From: an uncultured Pseudomonadota bacterium
GTDB lineage: Bacteria > Pseudomonadota > Gammaproteobacteria > Steroidobacterales > Steroidobacteraceae
DNA: 64,000 nt
Reading direction: 5' to 3'
Assembly: GCA_903884105.1 (NCBI GenBank)
Contig: CAISDJ010000042.1
Span: 99,399-163,398 of the forward strand
Position numbers and translations under genes: made by a program. This document shows positions 24,995 to 34,074 of this stretch, piece by piece. Positions within the stretch are counted from its first letter, which is position 1, and each line of letters opens with the position of its first letter. Below the pieces are notes generated by a model. That model had not been told where the DNA came from. It searched no databases and saw only the letters and a program-made list of their open reading frames with translations.

Positions 24995-26255
24995 TGGTGT
25001 CTTTCCGGAAATGATCCACCGCCGCCTGGCCGCTCACGACGCCGTCCTCGTGGAAGCCGCAGCGCCAGTACGCGCCGCAATAGTACGTGCGGCGCGCGCC
25101 GTTGATCTCGCGATGCCGGGCTTGTGCGGCGACGCCCTGGGGCAGGTACACGGGATGGTGGTACATGAAGCGCCGCAGGATCTTTTCCTCGTCGATCGCG
25201 CGGGTGTGGTTCAGCGTGACGAGGAACTTCACGGGGGCCGCAATGTTCTGCAGCACGTTCATGTCGTACGTGAGCGCTACCGGGTCCTGCGGCTGTGCAA
25301 GCAAGTGGTAGTTCCATGCGGCGCGAGCGAGCGGTCGACGGGGCAATACCGAGTCATCGGTATGCAGCACGGTCTCGTTCGCGGCAAACGGAAAGCTGCC
25401 GAGCACTTCGCGCTCGGCCGGGGTCGGATCGTCCAGCATCCTGAGCGCCTGGTCGGCGTGGCTCGCGATGAAGACCTGATCGAAGGATTCCACGGCGCCG
25501 GCCGCGGTGCGGATCTGGACCTGGTGGGGCAGGCGGCGAATGCTGGCGACGGGCGTGGAGACGCGCACAGTCGCCCTCAACTTCGACAGCATGCGGCGAA
25601 CGTACTCGCGTGAACCGCCCCGAACCGTGCGCCACACCGGCCGGTCGCTGATGTTGAGGAACCCGTGGCGCGCGAAGAAATCGATGAAGAACCGCGCCGG
25701 GAAGTCGAGTATTGCCCGCTGTTCCGCTGACCAGATCGCGCGGCCCATCGGCAGGATGTACTGCTCGATGAACTGTGGAGAATAGCGGCCCCCAAGCAGG
25801 AACCGCTGCAGCGTGTGGTGCTCCTCCGCCTCGCCGTCCACTGGCGGCTCTGCTGCAAATTCCTTGGCCTCGCGGTTGAAACGCAGGATGTCCGTGAGCA
25901 TGCGCAGGAAGCGGGGATTCACGAGGTTTCGCCGCTGCGCGAACAGCGAGTTCAGCGACGTGCCGTTGTACTCGAGGCCGCTGCGCTCGCAGGACAGGCT
26001 GAAGCTCATGTCGGAGAACTGCCATTCGACGCCCAGTTCGTCGAGCAGCGCAATGAAGTTCGGGTACGTCCAGTCGTTGAAGACGATGAAACCGGTATCG
26101 ATGGCATAGGCGCGCCCGGCCCATTCGACATCGACCGTGGCCGTGTGGCCGCCGACGTAGTCTGCCGCTTCGAACAAGGTGACGTCGTGGTCCTTGTCGA
26201 GGCGCCATGCGGCGGTGAGACCCGCAATGCCTGAGCCGACGACGGCGATCTTCAT
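24963..26255 (-). CDS. NAD(P)/FAD-dependent amine oxidase-like protein
   Basis: This 430-residue protein starts with the dinucleotide-binding motif VVGSGIAGLTAAWRL and the acidic FEAADYVGGHTATV strand end, typical of the flavin amine oxidase/phytoene desaturase superfamily. Other blocks are DTGFIVFNDWTYPN, PMGRAIWSA and a C-terminal YYCGAYWRCGFHEDG. Homologues sit with DUF1365 and CFA-type genes, and related proteins act on fatty acyl chains in furan and cyclopropane fatty acid pathways. It is therefore likely an acyl-chain desaturase or oxidase rather than an amine oxidase (inference). It overlaps the desaturase gene by ATGA. Confidence 0.85.
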   Translation of the reverse strand: MKIAVVGSGIAGLTAAWRLDKDHDVTLFEAADYVGGHTATVDVEWAGRAYAIDTGFIVFNDWTYPNFIALLDELGVEWQFSDMSFSLSCERSGLEYNGTSLNSLFAQRRNLVNPRFLRMLTDILRFNREAKEFAAEPPVDGEAEEHHTLQRFLLGGRYSPQFIEQYILPMGRAIWSAEQRAILDFPARFFIDFFARHGFLNISDRPVWRTVRGGSREYVRRMLSKLRATVRVSTPVASIRRLPHQVQIRTAAGAVESFDQVFIASHADQALRMLDDPTPAEREVLGSFPFAANETVLHTDDSVLPRRPLARAAWNYHLLAQPQDPVALTYDMNVLQNIAAPVKFLVTLNHTRAIDEEKILRRFMYHHPVYLPQGVAAQARHREINGARRTYYCGAYWRCGFHEDGVVSGQAAVDHFRKDTSEELPLQRLG

Positions 26256-27202
26256 CCCGGTTCGACGGCGACCGGGGGGGCAGATACCGCGTGGGCTTCA
26301 CGGACTTGCAGCGGCACGGGCTTCAGGTCGCGGATCAGGCCAAGCACGGCGAGCGCCTTCAAGCCGTAGTACGTCAGGTCGATCTCCCACCAGTAGAACC
26401 CCTGGCGCGCTGAGGCGGGATAGTGGTGATGGTTGTTGTGCCAGCCTTCGCCCAGCGTGACGAGTGCCAGCCACGGGTTGTTGCGGCTGTCGTCGTTGGT
26501 GGCGTAGCGGCGGCGGCCAAAGCGGTGCGCGAGCGAGTTGATCGTGTACGTGGCGTGATAGCAGGCCACCGTCGAGATGCAGAAGCCCCAGACGAGCATC
26601 TGCCAGCCGCTGGTGCCGAGTTCAGGTGCTACCGTTCCAAGCAGCGCGCCCAGGCCAAGCAAAGTCCACGCGAGAATGAAGGGGATCAGGATGTCGAAGC
26701 GATCAACCAGTTTGAGTTCCGGATAGTTCAGCAGGTCGCGGACTCGAGAATAGTCCGGCGTGAAATGCTTGCGCGACAGGAACCACCCCATGTGGCTCCA
26801 GAGCAGCCCGCTTTGGGCTGGCGAGTGCACATCGCCTTCGAGATCGGAGTGCGCGTGATGATGCCGATGGTGGGCAGCCCACCAGATGGGGCCGCGCTGG
26901 ACGGCTGATGCCCCGAGAATCGCGAACACGAACTGACCAGTGCGGGATGTCTTGAAGGTGCGGTGCGAGAAGTAGCGGTGATAGAAGCCGGTAATCGCGA
27001 ACATCCGCAGGAAGTAGAGGCCGACTGCGACACCCATGGCGATCGCGCTGGCCCCGACCCAGAACACGGTGAGACAGGCGACATGCATGCCGACGAACGG
27101 AATGATGCGCAGCCAGTCGACCCCGTCGTTGTGGCCGGATGTCGTGGCACCTGCGCTTGAATCGAACCAGGCCAGCACCGCCGCGAAGGTTCGCCTTGGC
27201 AT
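26252..27202 (-). CDS. Membrane acyl desaturase (delta-9 type)
   Basis: This 316-residue protein has four membrane helices and the three histidine clusters of acyl-CoA/acyl-lipid desaturases: HRYFSHRTF, HHRHHHAHSD and GEGWHNNHHHYP. These bind the di-iron centre that inserts a cis double bond. The ATG at 27202 shares one base with the TGA of the upstream gene (TGATG); an open frame further upstream is not coding. Producing the unsaturated chain that the following oxidase and methyltransferase modify is the likely role in the operon. Confidence 0.92.
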   Translation of the reverse strand: MPRRTFAAVLAWFDSSAGATTSGHNDGVDWLRIIPFVGMHVACLTVFWVGASAIAMGVAVGLYFLRMFAITGFYHRYFSHRTFKTSRTGQFVFAILGASAVQRGPIWWAAHHRHHHAHSDLEGDVHSPAQSGLLWSHMGWFLSRKHFTPDYSRVRDLLNYPELKLVDRFDILIPFILAWTLLGLGALLGTVAPELGTSGWQMLVWGFCISTVACYHATYTINSLAHRFGRRRYATNDDSRNNPWLALVTLGEGWHNNHHHYPASARQGFYWWEIDLTYYGLKALAVLGLIRDLKPVPLQVREAHAVSAPPVAVEPG

Positions 27203-27807
27203 CAGTGAATTCCTTTCAGTCCAAGGAGCGAGGTGCGCAGCTCCGGGAGCAGCGTCCCCTTGTCGAGCCAGATACCGAGGTACGCTGGGCCGAATTCTTT
27301 GTCTTCGATGCGGCCGAGTGGGCCGGACGCGTCGTAGAAGCGGGTTTCCGATCCCGGAATGACGACTGCGACCAGTATGTCGCCCTTGGCGACGTCGTGC
27401 CAGATTTGCAAAAGTTGCCTCGTCCACGCGTTGCGTTGCGCTTCCGTGCCAGTGCCGACTTTCGTCCAGGCCGAGAGCGTGATGTCGACGAGCCGCTGCT
27501 TCGTGAAGCCGCGGCGATAATGGAGGCTGAAGGCGGCGGGCTGTTCGGGCTGGTGCCGGCCTGCAGGCGCCCACAGCGTGGCGTGGTACACGCGGAACCC
27601 ATACAGCGACAGCTCACCGCCCCCGACCGGCGCAAGCGCGAATCCTTCGTTGCGAATCACCGGTGGGAGGTCCGCTAGCGTTGCGGCGATGGCCGGTGTT
27701 CCACTCGATAGCCATAGCCCCGCGACGGCCGCGAAGATCCTCGCCGCCCGCGCGGAGTCAGGCCGGTCGCCGGACTTCGCGGTGCGGTGGAGGGGGGCAT
27801 GGCTCAT
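27202..27807 (-). CDS. Exported chalcone isomerase-like protein
   Basis: This 201-residue protein has a signal peptide ending GTPAIAA. The chalcone isomerase-like domain follows: GGGELSLYGFRVYHATLW, FSLHYRRGFTKQRLVDITL and FYDASGPLGRIEDKEFGPAYLGIWL. Bacterial members lack flavonoid substrates, and related CHI-like proteins bind fatty acids, which suits the lipid-modifying neighbours. It starts 33 bp after the photolyase stop and joins the desaturase gene by TGATG, so it belongs to the operon. Confidence 0.82.
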   Translation of the reverse strand: MSHAPLHRTAKSGDRPDSARAARIFAAVAGLWLSSGTPAIAATLADLPPVIRNEGFALAPVGGGELSLYGFRVYHATLWAPAGRHQPEQPAAFSLHYRRGFTKQRLVDITLSAWTKVGTGTEAQRNAWTRQLLQIWHDVAKGDILVAVVIPGSETRFYDASGPLGRIEDKEFGPAYLGIWLDKGTLLPELRTSLLGLKGIH

Positions 27808-27840
27808 GGCCTTCCGTTCGGCAAGGCGTCGCCGGTGGAT

Positions 27841-29298
27841 TCAATTGGGGCGTTTGAGGTCGGCGTAGCCCGCCAGGGCCTGGTCGCGGCTCTCGCGCAG
27901 GTCAACCACGGGTCGCGGGTAGGTCCGCCCCAGTTCGACGCCGGCGGCACGCAGCACCTCGGGCGGGGCTTCCCACGGCCGGCGTAACCACTTGTCCGGC
28001 AAGGCCTTGAGCTCAGGGATCCACTGGCGCAGGTAACGGCAGTCGGGATCGAAGCGCTCACTCTGCAGCACCGGATTGAAGATGCGGTAGTACGGCGCGG
28101 CATCGGCCCCGCAGCCGGCGGTCCACTGCCAGCCAGAGGTGTTGTTGGCGAGGTCAGCATCCACCAGCGTGTCCCAGAACCAGCGGGCGCCTTCGAGCCA
28201 GTGCGTCTGGCAGTTCTTGACCAGCAGGGATGCAACGATCATCCGTACCCGGTTGTGCATCCACCCGGTGTGCCACAGCTCGCGCAGGCCGGCATCGACG
28301 AGGGGGTAGCCCGTCTGGCCCCGCTGCCACGCCTTGAGCAGCGCCGGGCTGTTCTCCCAGCGATAGTCCGCGAACTTCAGGTCGAGCGGCGTGGTGGGCG
28401 TTGCGGGAAAGTGGAACAGCAGATGATGCGCGAACTCGCGCCAGCCCAGCTCCCGGATGTAGGCCTCGGTGCCGGCCGCGGATGCAGCTTCGTGACCGGC
28501 CGGTGCCAGCGCCGCCACGATCTGCCGCGGGCTGATCTCGCCGAAATGCAGGTGTGGTGACAGGCGCGACGTGCCGACCAGATCGGGCCGGTTCCGCGTG
28601 TCGCCATAGCGGGCGACGATGCTGTCTGCGAGGACGTCAACGAGCGCATGGGCGCCACCCTCGCCTGGCTGCCACGCCTGCTTGAAGCCTCCATCCCAGG
28701 GCATCCGCGGTAGCAGCGCGAGAGACTCGAGCGTTTCAGAGGCGACGCCAGCGGGTGGAGCTGGCCCAAGCTCGGGCACGGGCGCCGGGCTGCCGACGTC
28801 TGCCAGCGTCTTCATGCAGCGCTTCCAGAACGGTGTGAAGACGCGATACGGCGAGCCCTGGTCCGTGCGGATCTCCCACGGTTCGAACAGCAACGCACCG
28901 TTGCAGCTCTCCGCGGTCCGCCCGTCTTCCTGCAGCCCGGCCTTCACTGCCTTGTCGCGGGCGATCGTGGCGGGCTCATACAGCCGATTCCACGTCACGG
29001 TCTGCGCGCCGGTTTCTGCGATCAAGGTCCGTAACGCTGTGAGGCTGGGGCCCCGGCGAATGATCAGGCGCTGTCCGCGTGCATCGAGGTCCCGCTGCAA
29101 CGACACGAGACTGTGGTGCAGCCACCAGCGGCTGGCGGCGCCAGGTTCCCACGGAGCTTCCTCATCGGGGGCATGGACATAGGCAAAGACCAGGTGGTCT
29201 GCATGGGTGCGCGCGAGTTCAATCGCGGGATTGTCGGTCAGCCTCAAGTCGCGGCGGAGCCAGACGAGGGCAGTCTTCGCAGGCGGGCTGGCGGTCAC
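27841..29298 (-). CDS. phrB: Deoxyribodipyrimidine photolyase
   Basis: This 485-residue enzyme begins with an N-terminal antenna domain (LVWLRRDLRLTDNPA) and the FAD domain with RLSPHLHFGEISPRQI, YIRELGWREFAHHLL, NRVRMIVASLLVKN and DADLANNTSGWQWTAG. It uses blue light to split cyclobutane pyrimidine dimers. The length and motifs match class I CPD photolyases. The start is GTG at 29298, preceded by GAGG. It heads the block of fatty-acid modification genes; similar linkage in other proteobacteria reflects a shared response to light or singlet oxygen. Confidence 0.93.
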   Translation of the reverse strand: MTASPPAKTALVWLRRDLRLTDNPAIELARTHADHLVFAYVHAPDEEAPWEPGAASRWWLHHSLVSLQRDLDARGQRLIIRRGPSLTALRTLIAETGAQTVTWNRLYEPATIARDKAVKAGLQEDGRTAESCNGALLFEPWEIRTDQGSPYRVFTPFWKRCMKTLADVGSPAPVPELGPAPPAGVASETLESLALLPRMPWDGGFKQAWQPGEGGAHALVDVLADSIVARYGDTRNRPDLVGTSRLSPHLHFGEISPRQIVAALAPAGHEAASAAGTEAYIRELGWREFAHHLLFHFPATPTTPLDLKFADYRWENSPALLKAWQRGQTGYPLVDAGLRELWHTGWMHNRVRMIVASLLVKNCQTHWLEGARWFWDTLVDADLANNTSGWQWTAGCGADAAPYYRIFNPVLQSERFDPDCRYLRQWIPELKALPDKWLRRPWEAPPEVLRAAGVELGRTYPRPVVDLRESRDQALAGYADLKRPN

Positions 29299-29304
29299 GG
29301 GGCC

Positions 29305-29338
29305 TCATTAAAGAGAAGGGGGCAGACTCGCCCCCTTC
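29305..29338 (-). terminator. Terminator after htpX
   Basis: GAAGGGGGC (29315-29323) pairs perfectly with GCCCCCTTC (29330-29338) across a 6-base loop. On the minus strand the stem is followed by TCTTTAATG, a partly T-rich tail. It lies 42 bases past the htpX stop and just upstream of phrB, so it separates the two transcripts. Confidence 0.7.
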
Positions 29339-29380
29339 GCAGACTCATGGCGTCCGGGTTCAACCCGGGCCGCAACGCCG

Positions 29381-30259
29381 TCAGCTGTTACGCAGCGCCG
29401 CGATGCGCTCTTCGAGCGGCGGATGCGACATGAACAGCCGCTTGAGCCCACCGGCGCCGCCACCGGAGATCCCAAAGGCGGCCATCTGGTCGGGCAGCGG
29501 GCCCGAGTGACGGGCTTGCAGGCGCTGCAGGGCACCGATCATGGCCTCGCGTCCGGCCAGGTTGGCGCCGCCCGCATCCGCCCGGAACTCGCGCTTCCGC
29601 GAGAACCACATGACGATCATGCTGGCCAGGATACCGAGCACGATCTGCGCGACGATCGACGTGATCATGAATGCCGGGCCATGGCCGCGCTCGGTCTTGA
29701 AGATCACGCGGTCCACGAAGTGGCCGATCACGCGCGACAGCACGATGACGAACGTGTTCACCACGCCCTGCATCAGCGCCATCGTGATCATGTCGCCGTT
29801 CGCGACGTGGCTGATCTCGTGGGCCAGCACGGCCTCCGCTTCCTTCTGCGACATGCCGTTCAGCAGGCCCGTGCTGACGGCCACCAGCGCATGGTTGCGG
29901 CGTGCGCCGGTAGCGAATGCGTTCATCTCGGGGGTGTCGAAAATACCGACTTCCGGCATGCCGATGCCGGCCTTGGCCGCTTGTTGCCTGACGGTCTCCA
30001 CCAGCCAGCTTTCCGTGGAAGTGCCGGGCTGTTCGATGACCCTGACGCCCATCATCCGCTTGGCGGTCCACTTGGACAGTGCAAGCGAGATCAGGGAGCC
30101 GGTGAAGCCCACGACGGCTGCGAAGGCCAGCAGCGAGCCCATATCGAGCCCGACGCCCTGGGCGTCCAGGATCCGGTCGATGCCGAGCAGGCGCAGGACC
30201 ACGCTCAGCACCACCATGATGGCGAGATTCGTGACCAGGAACAGGAAGATACGTTTCAT
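29381..30259 (-). CDS. htpX: Membrane protease HtpX
   Basis: This 292-residue M48 zinc metalloprotease has two N-terminal membrane helices, HEISH at residues 147-151 as zinc ligands and catalytic Glu, two further helices and [11 protein letters not shown] carrying the third zinc ligand. It ends [13 protein letters not shown], the standard HtpX C-terminus. It cleaves misfolded membrane proteins in the cytoplasmic membrane and is usually induced by envelope stress. It is a single gene bounded by a terminator and a repeat array. Confidence 0.95.
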   Translation of the reverse strand: MKRIFLFLVTNLAIMVVLSVVLRLLGIDRILDAQGVGLDMGSLLAFAAVVGFTGSLISLALSKWTAKRMMGVRVIEQPGTSTESWLVETVRQQAAKAGIGMPEVGIFDTPEMNAFATGARRNHALVAVSTGLLNGMSQKEAEAVLAHEISHVANGDMITMALMQGVVNTFVIVLSRVIGHFVDRVIFKTERGHGPAFMITSIVAQIVLGILASMIVMWFSRKREFRADAGGANLAGREAMIGALQRLQARHSGPLPDQMAAFGISGGGAGGLKRLFMSHPPLEERIAALRNS

Positions 30260-30350
30260 CGAAGTAGGTCCCTTAACGTCAAGTTGACGGAGCAGACATT
30301 GGGACGTCCGCCGGGGGGTTCAAGTTCCCGCGAGAAGTGCCATGGAGGAC

Positions 30351-30490
30351 CGGGAAGCCTAAGGAAGCCAAGGAAGTCAGGGAAGCGAAAGGAAGCAGGA
30401 AACCACGAAGCGGTATATCTCGCTCCGGTGTCCGGCAGACCCTCTGGCTTCCGTGCCTTCCTCTAGCTTCCGCTGCTTCTTTGGCTGCCG
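30351..30490. repeat. GGAAGC-type inverted repeat array 2
   Basis: The left side (30351-30411) has about six GGAAGC/GGAAGT units with spacers of two to four bases. The right side (30443-30486) has about four complementary GCTTCC/CTTCCT units. It lies in the 243-bp gap between htpX and the DUF6763 gene. No gene is present in the gap. Confidence 0.7.
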
Positions 30491-30502
30491 GATCCCGCGG
30501 GG

Positions 30503-30808
30503 CTACCCCCGGTCGTCGTCCTCGTCGTCCTCGTCGAGGTCGTCGTCCTCGTCCTCGTCCCAGTCGTCGTCATCGTCATCATCCAGGTCGTCGTCAGCCG
30601 CGACGGAGCCAGACCAGCCGTCCGGCTGGGTGGTCTTCTCGAGGTCGAGCACATGCCAGGTGTCGAGGTCGATTTCCTCGATATCGCCGTTCTCGTACTG
30701 GATCTTGACGAGCTCTTCATCAGGATCCACGGCCAGCACCAGAAAGAGTTCTTCCTCTTCCAGGTCCTCGAACCATTGACCGGCCACCGGATCGTAATCT
30801 CTACCCAC
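30503..30808 (-). CDS. DUF6763 protein with extreme acidic tail
   Basis: This 101-residue protein has the DUF6763 core: VAGQWFEDLEEEELFLVLAV, VKIQYENGDIEEIDLDTWHV and a DGWSG block. The last third is almost entirely Asp and Glu. The core resembles a small Tudor/SH3-like strand bundle; function is unknown. GTG at 30808 with GAGG upstream is chosen, since the longer frame upstream is non-coding in character. The acidic tail is encoded by a GA-rich tract (30515-30600) that could itself vary in length. Confidence 0.78.
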   Translation of the reverse strand: MGRDYDPVAGQWFEDLEEEELFLVLAVDPDEELVKIQYENGDIEEIDLDTWHVLDLEKTTQPDGWSGSVAADDDLDDDDDDDWDEDEDDDLDEDDEDDDRG

Positions 30809-31047
30809 AGCACACCTCGAAAAGGGCGACGCACCGCATCGCGACACAACTACTCGTGGCCGAATATTAGCAGGCCGATGCAATTCAATGGCAACAGTCC
30901 CGCATCGTCCTTTGCCGCAGGCCATTCAGGGATTGCCCCGTGGGGGCGCAGCCCGCAAGCCCGCGCACGGGGGGAGCTTGGCGAGCTATCTGCTAGACTC
31001 GCTGCAGCCAAACCAGAGTCCACGCCGCCACGGCCTGCGGATGCAAG

Positions 31048-32844
31048 ATGCACGCCTATAAAGCCCCGCTGAGAGACATCCGCTTCGTCGTCCACGAAGT
31101 CCTGGAGCTGGGCGCCCATTACCGCGCGCTTGGCCGGGATGACGTGACGCCGGACCTGGTGGACAGCGTGCTCGAGGAGGGTGCACGGTTTGCCGAGGAA
31201 GTGCTCGCCCCGACCAACCTGCCCGGGGACACGGAAGGCGTCCATTACGAGAATGGGGTCGTCAGGACCCCCGCCGGGTTCAAGGACGCGTACGACAAAT
31301 TCTGCAGCGACGGCTGGGCCAGCATGACGGCCCCCGCCGCCTACGGAGGCCAGGAGCTGCCGGCGAGCGCCCAGCTCCCGTTTGCCGAGATGCTGTGCTC
31401 GGCGAACCTCGCGTGGCGTCTGTATTCGGGGCTGGCGGAGAGCGCGATCCTGGCCATCGATGCCCATGCCAGCGACGAGCTCAAATCGCTGTTCCTGCCG
31501 CACCTCGCATCGGGCAACTGGGCGGGGACCATGTGCCTGACCGAGCCCCATTGCGGCACCGACCTCGGTCTGCTGCGCACCCGGGCGGAACCGAATGGCG
31601 ACGGCAGCTACCGGATCAGCGGCACCAAGATCTTCATCACCGGGGGCGAAAGCGACCTCACCGAGAACATCGTGCACCTCGTCCTCGCCCGGCTGCCCGA
31701 CGCGCCGGCCGGCTCCAAGGGCATCAGCCTGTTCCTCGTGCCGAAGTTCCTGCCCACTACCGAAGGCCGTCCCGGTATGCGCAACGGTCTGCGGTGCGGG
31801 TCCGTCGAGCACAAGATGGGCATCAAGGGCTCTGCCACCTGCGTCATGAACTTCAGCGATGCCACGGGCTGGATCGTTGGCCCGCCGCACACGGGCCTCG
31901 CGTCCATGTTCACGATGATGAATCACGCGCGCCTCGGCGTCGGCGTGCAGGGCCTCGGGTTGTCCGAGACCTCGTTCCAGGGCGCGCTGGCGTATGCACG
32001 CGATCGGCTGCAGGGCCGCGCGGCGACGGGCGCGAAGCAGCCGGACAAGGCAGCCGATCCGCTCATCGTCCACGCCGACATGCGGCGCATGCTGCTGACG
32101 CAGAAGGCGCTCACCGAAGGCGGTCGCATGCTCGCGTACTTTGCGGGCCAGCAGCTCGACATTGCGCACGCGCATCCCGACGCAGAGGCGCGGCGCGATG
32201 CCAACGACCTGCTGGCGCTGCTCACGCCGATCGTGAAGGCCTTTTTGACCGACGCCGGCATGGAGGTCACCAACCTCGGCGTGCAGGTCTTCGGTGGGCA
32301 CGGCTATATCCACGAGACCGGCATGGAGCAGTTCGTGCGGGATGCCCGCATCACGCCGCTCTACGAAGGCACGAACGGTATCCAGGCGCTCGACCTGATC
32401 GGCCGCAAGGTGCTCGGCAGCCGCGGCGAGCTGGTGCGCAAGATGGCCGGCCTGATCGTCGACTTCTGCGGCACCCACAGCGAGAACCCGGAATTGAAGC
32501 CGTACATTGCGCCGCTCGCGGCCATGGTGCGTGAGTGGGGTGACCTCACTCAGTTCGTGGTGGCGAAGGCGAGCGCCGGTCCTGACGAAGCCGGTGCTGC
32601 TGCGGTCGACTACCTGCAGTTCTCGGGCTATCTGTGCTTTGCATGGTGCTGGGCGCGGATGGCTGCGGCAGCCCAGACACACCTCGCTGCGTCGGATTCA
32701 GAAGGCGACTTCTACCGCGCCAAGCTGGCGACGGCGACGTTCTATTTCGAGCGACTGCTGCCACGCGCGCGCGCCCATGCCGAGGCCATGAAGAGCGGCG
32801 CAGACAACCTGATGCGGCTTGACGCGGCTCATTTCGCCTTCTAG
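31048..32844 (+). CDS. Acyl-CoA dehydrogenase, DmdC-like
   Basis: This 598-residue enzyme belongs to the long acyl-CoA dehydrogenases with a C-terminal extension (like 3-methylmercaptopropionyl-CoA dehydrogenase DmdC). Motifs in order are [28 protein letters not shown] with the FAD site, [45 protein letters not shown] and [20 protein letters not shown] with the catalytic Glu (YEGT). It oxidises an acyl-CoA to the enoyl-CoA in beta-oxidation. It is followed 7 bp later by proB. The substrate chain cannot be read from sequence. Confidence 0.9.
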   Translation: MHAYKAPLRDIRFVVHEVLELGAHYRALGRDDVTPDLVDSVLEEGARFAEEVLAPTNLPGDTEGVHYENGVVRTPAGFKDAYDKFCSDGWASMTAPAAYGGQELPASAQLPFAEMLCSANLAWRLYSGLAESAILAIDAHASDELKSLFLPHLASGNWAGTMCLTEPHCGTDLGLLRTRAEPNGDGSYRISGTKIFITGGESDLTENIVHLVLARLPDAPAGSKGISLFLVPKFLPTTEGRPGMRNGLRCGSVEHKMGIKGSATCVMNFSDATGWIVGPPHTGLASMFTMMNHARLGVGVQGLGLSETSFQGALAYARDRLQGRAATGAKQPDKAADPLIVHADMRRMLLTQKALTEGGRMLAYFAGQQLDIAHAHPDAEARRDANDLLALLTPIVKAFLTDAGMEVTNLGVQVFGGHGYIHETGMEQFVRDARITPLYEGTNGIQALDLIGRKVLGSRGELVRKMAGLIVDFCGTHSENPELKPYIAPLAAMVREWGDLTQFVVAKASAGPDEAGAAAVDYLQFSGYLCFAWCWARMAAAAQTHLAASDSEGDFYRAKLATATFYFERLLPRARAHAEAMKSGADNLMRLDAAHFAF

Positions 32845-32851
32845 ATCGCTT

Positions 32852-34003
32852 ATGACTCCACGCGAACGCAAAGTCGTTGCGCGCCCGCTTGTGCAGGCCC
32901 GCCGCGTCGTCATCAAGATCGGCTCGGCGCTGCTGGTCGAACAGGCCACCGGCCGCCTCAATCGCGCGTGGATGGAAACGCTGGCCTCCGATATCGCGAG
33001 ACTGCGCGCGCGTGGTCAGGAAGTACTGGTGGTGTCCTCGGGTGCCATTGCGCTTGGGCGGCGGCACCTCGGCCTTGAGCCCGGCAAGCTGAAGCTTGAC
33101 GAGAGTCAGGCGGCTGCGGCCGTCGGCCAGATCCGCCTCGCGCACGCATGGAAGGAAGTCCTCGACCAGCACGACCTCACGGTCGCGCAGATCCTGCTCA
33201 CCTTCGGCGACACCGAAGAGCGCCGTCGCTACTTGAATGGCCGCAACACGCTCGCCACGCTGCTGAAGCTCGGCGCCATTCCGCTCATCAACGAGAACGA
33301 CACCGTGGCCACGGCCGAGATCCGCTACGGCGACAACGATCGTCTGGCCGCGCGCGTCGCACAGATGATCAGCGCCGATTGCCTCGTGCTGCTCTCCGAC
33401 GTGGACGGGCTGTACACCGCCGATCCGACCAAGGACAAGAGCGCCGTGTTCATTCCGGAGATTCGCGGCATCACGCCCGAGATCGAGAAGATGGCGGGCG
33501 GCTCGTCTTCGGCCGTGGGTTCGGGTGGCATGGCGACAAAGATCGCCGCGGCCAAGATCGCGATCGGCGCAGGCTGCCACATGTGCGTCGCCATCGGCCA
33601 CGAGATGCATCCCTTGAAGCGCATCGAGACGGGTGCGCGCTGCAGCTGGTTCTATCCGGCGACCAATCCTGTAACCGTTCGAAAGCAGTGGATCGCCGGG
33701 GCTTTGAAGCCGGCCGGCGAGCTGCATGTGGATGAAGGTGCGGCCGCTGCGCTGAAGCGCGGCAAGAGCCTGCTGCCTGCTGGCATCATGCACGTGAAGG
33801 GCAAGTTCGAGCGCGGCGATGCGCTGCTGGTCCGCGATGCAGAAGGGAGCGAGATTGCTCGCGGGCTGTCTGCCTATTCGAGCGACGAGGCCGCGCAGTT
33901 GTGCGGCCGCAAGAGCAACGAGATCGAAGGCCTGCTCGGCTATCGCGGTCGCGATGAGATGATCCATCGCGACGACCTGGTGGTTACGGTCAGCGGCAGC
34001 TAG
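32852..34003 (+). CDS. proB: Glutamate 5-kinase
   Basis: This 383-residue enzyme has an amino acid kinase domain ([46 protein letters not shown] block and [28 protein letters not shown]) and a C-terminal PUA domain. It phosphorylates glutamate in the first step of proline synthesis. ATG at 32852 lies 7 bp after the acyl-CoA dehydrogenase stop, and the longer frame upstream overlaps that gene, so the later start is chosen. proA is not adjacent but 5.6 kb downstream, which is unusual. Confidence 0.93.
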   Translation: MTPRERKVVARPLVQARRVVIKIGSALLVEQATGRLNRAWMETLASDIARLRARGQEVLVVSSGAIALGRRHLGLEPGKLKLDESQAAAAVGQIRLAHAWKEVLDQHDLTVAQILLTFGDTEERRRYLNGRNTLATLLKLGAIPLINENDTVATAEIRYGDNDRLAARVAQMISADCLVLLSDVDGLYTADPTKDKSAVFIPEIRGITPEIEKMAGGSSSAVGSGGMATKIAAAKIAIGAGCHMCVAIGHEMHPLKRIETGARCSWFYPATNPVTVRKQWIAGALKPAGELHVDEGAAAALKRGKSLLPAGIMHVKGKFERGDALLVRDAEGSEIARGLSAYSSDEAAQLCGRKSNEIEGLLGYRGRDEMIHRDDLVVTVSGS

Positions 34004-34074
34004 GGACGGTTTGCGACTGGCCGTGAGTGATCGGTGGCCGGTGGCGGACAGAGAGTTTCGGCGCGGGGGGTTGG

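Noticed and set aside
29355..29372. CCGGGTTCAACCCGG-like palindrome suggesting a tRNA T-arm or terminator
   Set aside because: No cloverleaf can be built around it, and a better terminator lies at 29305-29338.
30850..32682. 610-codon minus-strand frame opposite the acyl-CoA dehydrogenase
   Set aside because: The opposite strand encodes a complete acyl-CoA dehydrogenase with all motifs; this frame has none.
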